From Nitrospirota bacterium (GTDB lineage Bacteria; Nitrospirota; Thermodesulfovibrionia; Thermodesulfovibrionales; JdFR-88), in contig JACWAF010000032.1 in the NCBI GenBank assembly GCA_014874185.1, forward strand, positions 35,620 to 99,619: a DNA stretch of 64,000 bases, read 5' to 3'. The notes beneath the pieces are model-generated. The model did no database searches and was not told where the DNA came from. It was given only the letters and a program-made list of their open reading frames with translations. The translations under genes were made by a program, and so were the position numbers. Shown here piece by piece: positions 14,594 to 23,972 of this stretch. Position 1 is the stretch's first letter. Every line of letters starts with the position of its first letter.

Positions 14594-15907
14594 CTACTTC
14601 GCCTGTCTTTTCAGGTTCAGCACGGACTCCGCCATGCCAGCCTGCCCGGTCACGTGCACAACTTCCGGCACGCAGGGGAGCACTTTGTTGATGAAGTAGA
14701 AGAATATGAAGGGCAGCGCCCCCGTCGTGAGCGCCCCGAACAGCCCTTCCTTGTATGTCTCTATGTTGTGCGGGATAATGGGCAGATTGTACTCCATGAA
14801 GCCCGCGAAGGTGAGCGAAAAGGACTGCCCGCCTATGACGACGTTATACCTCATCATGAACACGCCGAAGAGCACCAGCGCCGTAGCCAGGGCCGCCCTG
14901 CGAATAGTGAGCCGCGGCCAGAGGAGCAATATGAAAGGCAATATGTTGCCGATCAGGTACTGCTTTACGAAGATGTTGATGAAGTCCCTGTGGTAGATGA
15001 CCTGCCTCAGGATCTCCCAGTTCTTCACGGCCGTGTAGCCCCTGAAGATGAGGTCCAAGAGCTCCAGCGTGAAGGCCGCGATCATGAAGGCCACCAGGTA
15101 GCGCGAGGTCTTCCTTATGACATCGACCTCGGCGCCCCTCAGTTCCTCGTAGGTAGCGTCTATGCCGCGCGCCTTGGCCCTTTCCTTCTTCTTTACATGC
15201 TTCTTGTACTCCATGATTATTATGTAGGTGAGTATGCAGAGGGCAACGCCCGAGACTATCGCGCTCATTATGAAGATGACCGGCATGAGGGGGGTCATCC
15301 ACAAGGCGTTGGCCTTGACCGAGCCGAATATGAAGCCCGCATAGCCGTGAAGGAACATCGCCACCGGCACGCCGATTCCAGCCAATACCTTGATGGCCTT
15401 GTGGTCGACCTCCTGCGCCTTCTCGCTGGTGTCCCATGCCCCAAGTGTCCAGACGCTGTAAAGGAGCCAGCGGAAGCGGTTCCAGAGCCCTTCCTTGCCC
15501 TTGAGGGCCCGCGCCTGCTCTATGAAGAAGAGCCTGTAGACAAACCATACCTCCGCTATGACTATCAGCATATAGCTCAGGAAGACTATTCCGAAGGCCG
15601 ATATCGCCGACGTGAAATGCGGGGTGAAGAAGATGTAGAAGCCCCTGTTCCAATGCTGAAGGTGAAGCATCAGCGGTATCGGCGCGCCGAAGAGGAGCGC
15701 CAGAGAGAAGACCAGGGCGAACTTGGCCATGTCCTTCAGGTCCTTCTGGCCGAACACATGGTAGAGGGAGCTGAGGACGAAGGCCCCGGCAACCAGACCC
15801 GTCATGAGCGGGTACATGACAATCTGTATCGACCAGTAGATGAATTCGTTAGGATAAACAAACAGCTGCTTTGTAGTCCATTCTAAGCCGTGTACGTAAC
15901 CTTCCAT
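14594..15907 (-). CDS. NrfD/PsrC-family membrane subunit
   Basis: A 437-residue integral membrane protein with about ten predicted helices (e.g. VMYPLMTGLVAGAFVLSSLYHVF; FALVFSLALLFGAPIPLMLHL; IGVPVAMFLHGYAGFIFGSV). It starts with 'EFIYWSIQIVMYPLMTGLVAGAFVLSSL', the hallmark of the NrfD family. These subunits bind quinone or quinol and pass electrons to a partner FeS protein without heme. It is the last gene of cytochrome-FeS-NrfD, separated from the FeS gene by 2 nt. Similar trios are parts of Nrf, Qrc, Dsr and Act complexes; no catalytic subunit is adjacent, so the terminal acceptor or donor cannot be named. Confidence 0.85.
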   Translation of the reverse strand: MEGYVHGLEWTTKQLFVYPNEFIYWSIQIVMYPLMTGLVAGAFVLSSLYHVFGQKDLKDMAKFALVFSLALLFGAPIPLMLHLQHWNRGFYIFFTPHFTSAISAFGIVFLSYMLIVIAEVWFVYRLFFIEQARALKGKEGLWNRFRWLLYSVWTLGAWDTSEKAQEVDHKAIKVLAGIGVPVAMFLHGYAGFIFGSVKANALWMTPLMPVIFIMSAIVSGVALCILTYIIIMEYKKHVKKKERAKARGIDATYEELRGAEVDVIRKTSRYLVAFMIAAFTLELLDLIFRGYTAVKNWEILRQVIYHRDFINIFVKQYLIGNILPFILLLWPRLTIRRAALATALVLFGVFMMRYNVVIGGQSFSLTFAGFMEYNLPIIPHNIETYKEGLFGALTTGALPFIFFYFINKVLPCVPEVVHVTGQAGMAESVLNLKRQAK

Positions 15908-15909
15908 CC

Positions 15910-16680
15910 CTACCTCACATTCTCATCGAGACCCAGGTAGAAGACCTGCGGGCTCGTTCCATATTCGCTTTTCAGTACGGAGACCCTCTCTGTAAGGACT
16001 ATCTTTGTGACCGGATCGTTAGGGTCCTTTTTGTCGCCTATGTTCCTGGCCCCGAAGGGGCACGCAAACACACAGGCCGGCTGTAATCCCTTGCTTATCC
16101 TGTGATAGCAGAAAGTGCATTTCTCGGCCGTGTGGTATATGGGGTGGAAGAACCTTGCGCCGTAGGGGCAGGCCATTATGCAGTAGCCGCACCCTATGCA
16201 CCAGGTGCGGTCCACAAGCACTACGCCGTCCGCGGTCTGGAAGGTGGCCCCCACCGGGCAGACCTGCACGCAGGGCGGCTTTTCGCACTGGTTGCAGAGC
16301 TTGGGGACGAAGAAGGCCTTTGCTATGTCGTCGGAATTAATCTTCTGCCCCTGCGGGTCGTCGGCCGTATAGCCGTTCAGCCCCCCCATGGGGGTGTCCT
16401 GAATGGCCTTGCCGCTTTTCAGTATGACGTACCTCTCCACCCATGTGCGGGTCACAGGGTCGTTGTAGGGCACCTCGTTCTCCAGCTTGCAGGCCCTCAC
16501 GCACATCCCGCAGCCCACGCACTTATGGGTGTCCACCAGGAATATCCATCTCTTCTTGTTTGTGGCGTAAACGGCGGCCCGCGCCTCTTTGGGCGTGAGC
16601 GTGCGGAAGAGCCCGCCCACGGTGGCCCCCGCCGCGGCGGCCCCCATTACCCTTAAAAAGTCTCTTCTCTTAATTTCCAT
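15910..16680 (-). CDS. Tat-exported ferredoxin-like subunit (NrfC/DsrO/PhsB-type)
   Basis: A 256-residue FeS protein. The N-terminus MEIKRRDFLRVMGAAAAGATVGG is a Tat signal (RRDFLR). Four [4Fe-4S] cluster motifs follow: 'CVGCGMCVRACKLEN', 'CNQCEKPPCVQVCPVGA', 'CIGCGYCIMACPYGA' and 'CTFCYHRISKGLQPACVFACPFGA'. The arrangement is that of the electron-transfer subunits of the DMSO-reductase/NrfC family. It lies between the tetraheme cytochrome and the NrfD subunit, overlapping the cytochrome stop by 11 nt. It would carry electrons on the periplasmic side between the membrane quinone site and heme proteins. Confidence 0.85.
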   Translation of the reverse strand: MEIKRRDFLRVMGAAAAGATVGGLFRTLTPKEARAAVYATNKKRWIFLVDTHKCVGCGMCVRACKLENEVPYNDPVTRTWVERYVILKSGKAIQDTPMGGLNGYTADDPQGQKINSDDIAKAFFVPKLCNQCEKPPCVQVCPVGATFQTADGVVLVDRTWCIGCGYCIMACPYGARFFHPIYHTAEKCTFCYHRISKGLQPACVFACPFGARNIGDKKDPNDPVTKIVLTERVSVLKSEYGTSPQVFYLGLDENVR

Positions 16681-17200
16681 CGTAACGCTCCGTAATGTCC
16701 TTCACCTTCAAGACTTCCTTGTTGAGGTCGGGTTTGCTGAAGTCCGGGCTGTGGGGGTTATGACAGTTAACGCACGCGATCCCCGGGTTATGCTCGTCGG
16801 GGTTCGGCCAGCCCGCGATCTTGCTCCTCAGAGAGGTCGGATATGGCAGATAAGCATGGCACCGGAGGCAGAGGCCCCTGTCCTTGATTATCGCCAGCTT
16901 CGGCGGATTGTCCGGGTGGTCAATCGCCGGCCCGTGGCAATCCTCGCACTGGATGTTCTTATGACTGGATGCTAAAATGGATGAAACTTTGTCAGGATGA
17001 CAGTTGTTGCAGTAATCCCTTCCCTTGTACTTGACCTTGAACTGATCCTTCCAGAAGAGTTCGGCCGAGTGCCTGTGCCAACCATACATGTACCCGCGGT
17101 CCCATATCCCGAAATCCGGCGGAACGATTATGAACCGCAGGCCCAGGATTATGCCGACTATCGCGAGCACTACCCATACCGGTTTCCAGACATGACTCAT
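16670..17200 (-). CDS. Membrane-anchored tetraheme cytochrome c
   Basis: I take the ATG at 17198-17200 (GGAGA, 8-nt spacing) in place of the track's TTG. The product begins with a single N-terminal membrane segment (WVVLAIVGIILGLRFIIV) and has four CxxCH motifs: CNNCH, CEDCH, CLRCH and CVNCH. Its length (176 aa) resembles NapC/NrfH-class or Dsr/Qrc-type small multiheme cytochromes, but the heme spacing and the long insertion before the first motif differ from NrfH. As the first gene of the trio it probably links the FeS/NrfD quinone module to periplasmic partners. Confidence 0.8.
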   Translation of the reverse strand: MSHVWKPVWVVLAIVGIILGLRFIIVPPDFGIWDRGYMYGWHRHSAELFWKDQFKVKYKGRDYCNNCHPDKVSSILASSHKNIQCEDCHGPAIDHPDNPPKLAIIKDRGLCLRCHAYLPYPTSLRSKIAGWPNPDEHNPGIACVNCHNPHSPDFSKPDLNKEVLKVKDITERYDGN

Positions 17201-17760
17201 ATTCACGTTCTCCAAACATGCTCGAAATGTCCTGCTCGGTGATTATAAAACCAAAAGCCCCAAAAAATCCTCAATTGACAATTTTAGACTATCTGTAAAA
17301 AATTGCGCAAGTGAACCCAAAAATTTTCTGCACGGGAAATTTGCAAATTCTTTCTTTCAAAATCGCACCCTTTTCCAGACCGCCTTGAAAATGCGCCCTT
17401 TCGCGCAATCCAGGGGACAACCATAACGCGCTTTCACCCTTTTGGGAAATTAATTGCCCTCCCGCCGGGGATTGACAACCGCGAAAACTGTAGTAATTTT
17501 TTAATCATCAGGCACCCCGTTGCCACCCATTTGCAATAAAGAGAGATTGCGATTTGAGCAGAGTGCTTTTAATCAGAAGGAAGCGTCTGCCCGGGCCCGG
17601 GCAGACAACAAGAAGATATATAAGGAAAATCCTGGGCCTGAGGAGAAGGCCCCCTTTTGCCTTTTTCCGGGAGAAATCCCGCAAATAGCATCCCCCCCGG
17701 CCACCTCCTGGCTGCTTTTCTATTGACAGGCAATTTACGATCTGATAAAAGAAAATTGTT
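17201..17760. other. 560-bp intergenic region with promoter-like sites
   Basis: Divergent region between the cytochrome operon (minus) and the Fn3 lipoprotein (plus). It is A+T richer than its surroundings. Two TTGACA boxes on the plus strand stand out, near 17273 and near 17472; the latter is followed after 16 nt by TAATTT. A 68-codon frame (17520-17726) has no recognisable product and no convincing ribosome-binding site, so I do not call it. None of the repeat families is clearly present here. Confidence 0.4.
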
Positions 17761-18666
17761 TTGCGGGAGGGTGAGATCAGAAAAAAAATCCTGGTCCCGT
17801 TGTTTTTTCTTGTGGCCTCGCCGATCTTCGTCTCCTGCGGGGGCGATTACGGCTCTCCGGGGACCACTGGGGTGAAGGAGACCAATGTCGACTGGCGGCA
17901 GGTGGCGGTCGTTCCAAGGGACATCTCCACCATCACCTCCGACGTGGACATCTCAAACGCCACTGACGTGGCGGATATCTGCCCCGGCGAAATGCCCCCC
18001 GTAACCAGGGACCATTTCGCGGACATCTCAGCCCAGGCCGTTCAGGTGCTTGATACCCGCCCGGCTGGCGCCCAGCAGATAACGGGCTACACGATCCAGT
18101 ATATTCCCGTTACACCCGGCGCCCCCGGGGTCCCAGGCATCACGAACAATTTTTTTGCGAGCGTCTTCCTCAATAACGGGGTTGGCAGCGCGTCCATTAC
18201 AAACACAATCCTGATGAGCGCGGACCGGAAGGCAAGCCTTTTTGATCACAACGCCATAAAGGCATCCGGCCCTGTCAGCTACACCGCCGTTTACACCGTC
18301 TCCGGGCAGGATTCGTTCGGCAACCCCTTCAGCTTTAAAGGGCAGGCCGGTTTCAGAGTCGGCATATTTAACGCATGCAGCGGCAGCCTGAAGCCAACCC
18401 TCCCCGTGCCCACCGGACTGGCTGCGAACGCGGCCGGCGCCAGCCAGATAAACCTGCACTGGGACAATATGCAGCTCACCAACCCCGTTGTCACCGGATA
18501 CAGAATTTACAGAGACAACGTTTTCATTACCGCGCTCATAGCGAATGCCTTTGCGGACGTGGGCCTCCATAACGGCACCACTTACAATTATCAGGTCAGC
18601 ACCTACGATTCCGCAGGGAACGAATCGGACAGGTCAGACCCGGTCTCCGCCACCACCCTCCCCTGA
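17761..18666 (+). CDS. Lipoprotein with C-terminal fibronectin type III domain
   Basis: A 301-residue exported protein. The N-terminus is hydrophobic (KKILVPLFFLVASPIFVSCGG), with a lipobox-like FVSC, so it is probably a lipoprotein. The middle (about 40-210) has no recognised family and carries a 'VDWRQVAVVPRDISTITSDVDISNATDVADICPGE' segment. Residues about 215-300 are an Fn3 domain ('PTGLAANAAGASQINLHWDNM ... VTGYRIYRDN ... TTYNYQVSTYDSAGNESDRSDPVSATTLP'). The start is uncertain: the track uses TTG at 17761, whereas the GGGAGGGTGAG box lies just inside the frame. It is likely surface or periplasmic; no function is inferred. Confidence 0.65.
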   Translation: MREGEIRKKILVPLFFLVASPIFVSCGGDYGSPGTTGVKETNVDWRQVAVVPRDISTITSDVDISNATDVADICPGEMPPVTRDHFADISAQAVQVLDTRPAGAQQITGYTIQYIPVTPGAPGVPGITNNFFASVFLNNGVGSASITNTILMSADRKASLFDHNAIKASGPVSYTAVYTVSGQDSFGNPFSFKGQAGFRVGIFNACSGSLKPTLPVPTGLAANAAGASQINLHWDNMQLTNPVVTGYRIYRDNVFITALIANAFADVGLHNGTTYNYQVSTYDSAGNESDRSDPVSATTLP

Positions 18667-18948
18667 AAGGGAAACTAGAGACTTGTACCTGTTTCAAAAT
18701 AGGAATTTTAAAACGTGAATTGGTAATCCCCCCCTCATCCATCCCCCTTCAGGAAAGGGGGATTTTTAAAGTCCTGGGAGGGGTGCAGGGGTGGGTTGTC
18801 CCCCTCTTTTCTAAAGAGGGGCGAGGGGAGATTACAGATGTATCATTCTCATCCATACGATATTTTAATTTTTGAGAGGTTCCGTTTCCCCATTGACATA
18901 TTTTGCCATCTCGTTTACCTTATCCTGATTCAGGAGAGGCGCGGTTTT
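18667..18948. repeat. Composite repeat unit between lipoprotein and membrane protein
   Basis: Contains a KGG-type hairpin near 18724-18767 (CCCCCTTCAGGAAAGGGGG), the second family (GGGAGGGGTGCAGGGGTGGG) near 18775-18800 and a second KGG hairpin near 18800-18836 (CCCCTCTTTTCTAAAGAGGGG). The order mirrors 9875-10107. Confidence 0.7.
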
Positions 18949-20067
18949 TTGAAAGAGAACAATACAGATTGCCCATGTTGCGGCTTCGGGCCGCGGGGTA
19001 ATCCCATTTATCAGTCCGGCACAGGAATGGATTTAAAAAAATTCGGCCCGTTCAAAAAGGAAGGCCCGCCGGAAGGAGGCCCGACGCCTCCGGAAGCCGG
19101 CGAACCCCGTCCCCCGGAAGTCCTGCCGGAACGGCAGGCACAGGGGCAGGGCCGGCCGGAACCCGCTCAAAAAGCGCCTGGGCCAGCCCCTGCCGGTCCC
19201 CGTATGGAAGGGCTTTCCGGCTTCGGCAAGCTCCTTTCTCAGTCCTGGGAGGTTTACAGGCGGCGGTTCCAGGTATTCATGCTGATACTTTTAATTGCAA
19301 GCATACCTTTTGTATTGCTGGCCGTAGTTGGCAGTCTTTCCCAGTCCATATCGAAATCAAACCCCATGGTGGCCGCCCCCTTTGCCCTGCTTGCCTTTAT
19401 AAGCTCCGCGGCGGCGATAATCTTCTCAATATGGGGGCAGGCGTCACTTGTCTTCTCTATCACGGACACCGGCCTGGACTTGAAAGGAGTGCTTGGAAAA
19501 GGCTGGCGCGGTGTCCTGCCCTTCTTCTGGATCTCCGTGCTCTTCCTGTTCATCGCCCTCTCCGGCTTCGTCCTGTTTATAGTTCCGGGGATCGTCTTCC
19601 TGGTATGGTTCTCCTTCTCTTTCTTCGTCTTCGCGGCGGAGGGGGACAGGGGGATTCACGCGCTGCTCAAAAGCAAGGAATACGTGCGGGGGCTCTGGCT
19701 GCCGGTCTTCTCAAGGCTCCTGGGGCTTTGGGCGATATCGCTGGTCTTAAGCTGGGTGCCCATGGCGGGCCCGTTTCTCTCGGTCCTGTTCATGCCCTTC
19801 GTGCTCGCATTCACGTATTTTCTTTATCTGGATTTGAAGAGGGTGAAAGAGAAGATGACCTTCGCGCCCTCCCCTTCAGACAGGAAAAGCTGGCTTATAA
19901 TCTGGGCCCTGGGTTTTGTGATAGCCATCCTGATTATCGCGCTTGTGATAAAGATCGGCCCGGAAAAATTACAGCAGTTAAGCCCGGATTTCGCCCCGGG
20001 GAAAAAGGGCGGCACCGAGCAGATAAGGTCTATCCCAGGTCCCCAAACAGGAACTGAGCAAGTGTAA
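18949..20067 (+). CDS. Multi-pass membrane protein with N-terminal CxxC and Pro-rich linker
   Basis: The track frame starts at 18796 in repeat sequence. I favour the TTG at 18949 after AGGAG, giving about 372 residues. The N-terminus has a zinc-ribbon-like half (NTDCPCCGFGPRGNP), then a long Pro/Gly/Glu-rich linker (PPEGGPTPPEAGEPRPPEVLPE...). A hydrophobic region of about six helices follows (FMLILLIASIPFVLLAVVG; APFALLAFISSAAAIIF; FWISVLFLFIALSGFVLFIVPGIVFLVWFSF; and a final SWLIIWALGFVIAILIIALVI). It resembles the DUF975/YciC-like membrane family by its 'YRRRFQVFM' and 'GLWLPVF' features. Function unknown. Its 3' end overlaps rsmE convergently by 38 nt. Confidence 0.6.
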   Translation: MKENNTDCPCCGFGPRGNPIYQSGTGMDLKKFGPFKKEGPPEGGPTPPEAGEPRPPEVLPERQAQGQGRPEPAQKAPGPAPAGPRMEGLSGFGKLLSQSWEVYRRRFQVFMLILLIASIPFVLLAVVGSLSQSISKSNPMVAAPFALLAFISSAAAIIFSIWGQASLVFSITDTGLDLKGVLGKGWRGVLPFFWISVLFLFIALSGFVLFIVPGIVFLVWFSFSFFVFAAEGDRGIHALLKSKEYVRGLWLPVFSRLLGLWAISLVLSWVPMAGPFLSVLFMPFVLAFTYFLYLDLKRVKEKMTFAPSPSDRKSWLIIWALGFVIAILIIALVIKIGPEKLQQLSPDFAPGKKGGTEQIRSIPGPQTGTEQV

Positions 20068-20740
20068 TAGCGGCCATGGCCGCCGTCTCCGCACGCAATA
20101 TCCGCGGCCCCAAATAGGAAACCAGAAAACCCTTTCCCGTTAAAAGGGAGATTTCCCCCGGCTCAAGCCCGCCCTCCGGCCCGATCAGGATGGACAGCGA
20201 GCGGACATCTTTCAGCTCTCCAGAGAGTTCAGAGAGCCCCCTGCCCCCTTCCTCCCAGAAGACGATTCCCTGCCCTTCAAATCCCGATAAAAAATTTTCA
20301 AGCGAAACGGGCCCGTCAACATCGGGCACCACGGCCCTTCCGCACTGCCTGGCCGCCTCCTGCGCTATCTTCCGCCACCTGTCCACCTTGCGGGTCTCGC
20401 GCACCTCGGAGCGGGCCGTAATGACCGGCTGAATTTGAGAAACCCCAAGCTCTACTGATTTCTGGATCACCAGATCCATTTTTTGGGCCTTAAGGACCCC
20501 CTGTAAAAGGGTAATCCGGATGGGAGATTCGGTGGCAGGCGAGAGTTCTTCCTCAAGTTCTACGGACAGGCTCGATCTCCCGATCTCCGTAATCTTTCCC
20601 CTTAAAAGGCGGCCTTTGCCGTCGAAGACTGAAACGCTGTCGCCTGTTTTCGCCCGCAGGACGTTCTTCAGGTAGTTGAAATCCTCGCCTTTTATCGTTA
20701 CGGGACCGGACTGCGGAAGAGAAGGAAAGTAGAGGCGCAT
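20030..20740 (-). CDS. rsmE: 16S rRNA (uracil-1498-N3)-methyltransferase RsmE
   Basis: A 236-residue SPOUT methyltransferase. Family landmarks are the N-terminal PUA-like part ([11 protein letters not shown]; 'GEDFNYLKNVLRAKTGDSVSVFDGKGR'), 'LLQGVLKAQKMDLVIQKSVELGVSQIQPV', 'RWRKIAQEAARQCGRAVVP', and the knot motifs 'LSILIGPEGGLEPGEISLL' and 'LGPRILRAETAAMAAITL'. It methylates U1498 of 16S rRNA using S-adenosylmethionine. The start overlaps the dnaJ stop (TGATG), so it is translated as the last gene of the heat-shock operon, a common arrangement. Confidence 0.93.
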   Translation of the reverse strand: MRLYFPSLPQSGPVTIKGEDFNYLKNVLRAKTGDSVSVFDGKGRLLRGKITEIGRSSLSVELEEELSPATESPIRITLLQGVLKAQKMDLVIQKSVELGVSQIQPVITARSEVRETRKVDRWRKIAQEAARQCGRAVVPDVDGPVSLENFLSGFEGQGIVFWEEGGRGLSELSGELKDVRSLSILIGPEGGLEPGEISLLTGKGFLVSYLGPRILRAETAAMAAITLAQFLFGDLG

Positions 20741-21846
20741 CAGGCAAACATGCCGCGGATCTTTTCCTTGAAGGTTTCCTTGTGGGCCTCTTCGCCGCTT
20801 ATCTTCGCGAACTCCTCAAGGATCTCTTTCTGCCTCTCGTTGAGCTTTTTGGGGATTACCACTTTTGCGATCACAATCTGGTCGCCGCGCCTCGTCTTGC
20901 CCATGCGGGGCATTCCGCGCCCTTTCAGTTTGAAGCTCTGCCCCGGCTGGGTGCCGGGCGGGATGACCAGTTTTTCCTCGCCCCAGAGGGTGTTCACATC
21001 TATCTCGGTGCCCAGGGCCGCCTGCGTGAACGAAAGCGGGGCCTCATAGATGACGTCGTCATTGACCCGCCTGAATTCCGGGTGCTCCTGCACGGTTATG
21101 AAGATATAGAGGTCGCCGGGAGGGCCGCCGTAAGAGCCGGACTCGCCCTCGCCCGTCACCCTGAACCGCTGTCCGGAGTCCACCCCGGCCGGTATATTCA
21201 TAGTGAGTTCCCGCTCGGTCTTTACCCTGCCGCTCCCGTTGCACCGCTCGCAGGGCTCGGTGATTATCTGCCCGGTGCCGCCGCAGCGCGCGCACGCGCG
21301 GCTTATCGTGAAGAAGCCCTGCTGGTAGCGCATGCTGCCCGTGCCGCGGCAGTCCTGGCATTGGGTCTTCTTTTTGCTTTTGCTCCCCGTGCCGTCGCAC
21401 TGGCCGCAGTTGACCGAGCGCGGGATCTTTATGGATTTTTTTATCCCGTGCGCCGCCTCTTCCAGGGTGATATCCATATCGAAGCGCAAGTCCTCGCCCT
21501 GCTCGGGACGGGGGCCCCTTCGCCCGGCCCCGGTAAATCCGCCGAAGAATTCTCCAAAGATGTCTCCAAAGATGTCCCCAAAATTGCCGAATCCGCCCAT
21601 CCCGGCGGCCCCCATGCCTGCGCCGAACCCGGTGCGGCAGGAGCCGGTATTGTCATATTCGGCGCGCTTATCGGGGTCGCCAACGCAGCAGTAGGCCTCG
21701 TTGATCTCCTTGAACTTGTCCTCGGCCTCTTTGTTGCCGTGGTTCCTGTCCGGGTGGTACTTCAGGGCAAGCTGCCTGAAGGCCCTTTTTATCTCTTCCT
21801 GCGAGGCGTCCCTGGACACCCCGAGTATCTCGTAATAGTCTCTCAT
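20740..21846 (-). CDS. dnaJ: Chaperone DnaJ
   Basis: A 368-residue full-length DnaJ. J domain at 1-70 ([35 protein letters not shown]) with the HPD that stimulates DnaK ATPase; a Gly/Phe-rich linker ([26 protein letters not shown]); a zinc-binding region with four CxxCxGxG-type repeats ([38 protein letters not shown]); and C-terminal substrate-binding domains. One odd detail is '[24 protein letters not shown]', with extra cysteines after the J domain. It is the fourth gene of hrcA-grpE-dnaK-dnaJ-rsmE, separated from dnaK by a repeat-bearing gap. Confidence 0.95.
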   Translation of the reverse strand: MRDYYEILGVSRDASQEEIKRAFRQLALKYHPDRNHGNKEAEDKFKEINEAYCCVGDPDKRAEYDNTGSCRTGFGAGMGAAGMGGFGNFGDIFGDIFGEFFGGFTGAGRRGPRPEQGEDLRFDMDITLEEAAHGIKKSIKIPRSVNCGQCDGTGSKSKKKTQCQDCRGTGSMRYQQGFFTISRACARCGGTGQIITEPCERCNGSGRVKTERELTMNIPAGVDSGQRFRVTGEGESGSYGGPPGDLYIFITVQEHPEFRRVNDDVIYEAPLSFTQAALGTEIDVNTLWGEEKLVIPPGTQPGQSFKLKGRGMPRMGKTRRGDQIVIAKVVIPKKLNERQKEILEEFAKISGEEAHKETFKEKIRGMFA

Positions 21847-22013
21847 TGACGGTTATTAGCAGTCCCATAATAGCATGCACATCCAAATAAATCCCTCCTA
21901 ACCTCCCTTTGCCAAAGGGAGGGATTTACCCCTCTTTGGCAAAGAGGGGCGAGGGGAGATTTTTCGCCAAAATGTCTATTCATTATGAGACCTTAATATT
22001 TTAACTTTTCGGT
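21847..22013. repeat. KGG-type hairpin pair between dnaK and dnaJ
   Basis: Two palindromes back to back near 21891-21960: CCCTCCTAACCTCCCTTTGCCAAAGGGAGG and CCCCTCTTTGGCAAAGAGGGG followed by CGAGGGGAGATTT. Same family as elsewhere. Their position inside the heat-shock operon means they are transcribed with it and could act as processing or attenuation hairpins. Confidence 0.7.
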
Positions 22014-23945
22014 CTACTTTTTGTCCTCTTCCTCGAACTCGGCCTCAACCACCTTCTCCTCGGGGCCGCCCTGCCCCTCTTTTGCCCCGGCCTGGCCCGC
22101 TTGTGCCCCGGCGCCAGCACCTGCCGCCGTGCCGGCCTGTGCCGCGCGGTAGATGTGCTCCGCAATCTTGTGGGAGGCCGTGGTCAGCTTCTCTATTGCG
22201 GAACGGATGGGTGCCGCCTCGGTGGCCTCGTCCTTTGCCTTCTTGCAGGCCTCAAGGGCGCTCTCTATGTCCTTGCGCTCGTCCGCTGTAAGCTTGTCGC
22301 CGTACTCCTTCAGGCTCTTCTCCACGGAATAGACCAGTGTGTCGGCCTCGTTCCTTGCCTCGGCAAGCTCCTTCTTCCGCTTGTCTTCGGCGGCATGGGA
22401 TTCGGCGTCGCGGGTCATGTTCTTTATCTCGTCCTCCGAGAGGCCGCTGGAGGCCGTTATCCTTATGGACTGCTCCTTGCCCGTCCCCAGGTCCTTTGCC
22501 GAGACGTGCAGGATGCCGTTTGCGTCAATATCGAAGGCAACCTCTATCTGCGGCACGCCTCTGGGGGCCGGGGGTATGCCAAGAAGCTCGAAAACTCCCA
22601 GCAGCTTGTTGTCGGCCGCCATCTCGCGTTCGCCCTGGTGGACCTTTATGGTCACGGCGGGCTGGCTGTCGGATGCGGTGGAGAAGATCTGGCCCTTCTT
22701 TATCGGGATAGTGGTATTCCTTTCGATGAGCTTTGTGAAGATGCCACCCAGTGTCTCTATCCCCAGTGAGAGCGGGGTAACGTCCAACAGCAGGACCTCC
22801 CTCACCTCGCCCTTAAGCACAGCGCCCTGTATGGCCGCGCCCACCGCCACGACCTCGTCCGGATTCACGGTCTTGTTGGGCTCTTTGCCAAAGAAAGTCT
22901 GTACGGATTGCTGCACCTTGGGCGTGCGGGTCTGGCCGCCCACCAGCAGCACCTCGTCTATCTGCTGCTGGCTGAGCCCGGCGTCTTCCAGCGCCCTCTT
23001 GCAGGGGCCCAGGGTCTTTTCAACAAGATCGGCCGTAAGCTGGTCGAATTTGGCCCTGCTGAGCTTCATTAACAGGTGCTTGGGCCCGGTTGCGTCAGCC
23101 GTTACGAAGGGCAGGTTTATCTCGGTCTCGGTGGCGGTGGAAAGTTCTATCTTCGCGCGCTCCGCCGCCTCTTTAAGCCTCTGGAGGGCCATCCTGTCCT
23201 GGTGCAGGTCTATCCCGGCGTCCTTCTTGAACTCGGCCACCATCCAGTCCATTATTCTTATATCGAAGTCGTCTCCGCCAAGGTAAGTATCGCCGTTAGT
23301 GGATTTGACGGCCGTGACGCCCTCGCCTATCTCCAGGATGGATATGTCGAATGTGCCGCCGCCAAGGTCGTAGACCGCGACCTTCTCTTCTTTCTTCTTC
23401 TCAAGCCCGTAGGCCAGCGCGGCCGCCGTGGGCTCGTTTATTATCCTCAGCACGTTCAGGCCCGCTATCTTTCCCGCGTCCTTTGTGGCCTGCCTCTGGC
23501 TGTCGTCGAAGTAGGCGGGCACGGTTATCACCGCGTCCGTTACGGGCTCGCCAAGATAGTCTTCCGCGGCCTGCTTCAGCTTCTGCAATATCATCGCCGA
23601 TATCTCGGGCGGGGAGTAGTGTTTCCCCCTGACCTCCACCTGGGCGTCCCCGTTCGAGGCCTCCACTATCCTGTATGGGAGGCGCTTCATCGCGTGCTGC
23701 GCCTCAGGGGAATTGAACTTCCGGCCCATCAGCCTCTTTATCGAAAATATGGTATTTTCCGGGTTCGTGATGGCCTGCCGCTTCGCGATCTGGCCGACCA
23801 GCCGCTCGCCCTTCTCCGTGAACGCCACGACGGAGGGGGTAAGCCTGCTGCCTTCCTGGTTGGGAATGACCACGGCATCGCCGCCCACCATCACTGAGAC
23901 CACCGAGTTCGTGGTCCCGAGGTCTATCCCTATAGCCTTTGCCAT
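22014..23945 (-). CDS. dnaK: Chaperone DnaK (Hsp70)
   Basis: A 643-residue Hsp70. The N-terminal ATPase signature '[18 protein letters not shown]', '[42 protein letters not shown]', '[17 protein letters not shown]' and '[22 protein letters not shown]' are all present. The substrate-binding domain starts near '[17 protein letters not shown]', and the tail is Gly/Ala-rich ending EEEDKK. It refolds and protects proteins with DnaJ and GrpE, its operon neighbours. Expression should follow HrcA/CIRCE control at 25639. Confidence 0.97.
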   Translation of the reverse strand: MAKAIGIDLGTTNSVVSVMVGGDAVVIPNQEGSRLTPSVVAFTEKGERLVGQIAKRQAITNPENTIFSIKRLMGRKFNSPEAQHAMKRLPYRIVEASNGDAQVEVRGKHYSPPEISAMILQKLKQAAEDYLGEPVTDAVITVPAYFDDSQRQATKDAGKIAGLNVLRIINEPTAAALAYGLEKKKEEKVAVYDLGGGTFDISILEIGEGVTAVKSTNGDTYLGGDDFDIRIMDWMVAEFKKDAGIDLHQDRMALQRLKEAAERAKIELSTATETEINLPFVTADATGPKHLLMKLSRAKFDQLTADLVEKTLGPCKRALEDAGLSQQQIDEVLLVGGQTRTPKVQQSVQTFFGKEPNKTVNPDEVVAVGAAIQGAVLKGEVREVLLLDVTPLSLGIETLGGIFTKLIERNTTIPIKKGQIFSTASDSQPAVTIKVHQGEREMAADNKLLGVFELLGIPPAPRGVPQIEVAFDIDANGILHVSAKDLGTGKEQSIRITASSGLSEDEIKNMTRDAESHAAEDKRKKELAEARNEADTLVYSVEKSLKEYGDKLTADERKDIESALEACKKAKDEATEAAPIRSAIEKLTTASHKIAEHIYRAAQAGTAAGAGAGAQAGQAGAKEGQGGPEEKVVEAEFEEEDKK

Positions 23946-23972
23946 TTATGATTCCTCCTTGAAAAAATGTGT

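Noticed and set aside
14654-15886. 410-aa plus-strand ORF opposite the NrfD-like gene
   Set aside because: Low-complexity charged antisense of a membrane protein gene with clear family features.
17520-17726. 68-aa frame upstream of the Fn3 lipoprotein
   Set aside because: No clear ribosome-binding site, biased composition and no homology recognisable by eye.
20782-21849. 355-aa plus-strand ORF opposite dnaJ
   Set aside because: Shadow of dnaJ, whose J domain and zinc repeats are unmistakable.
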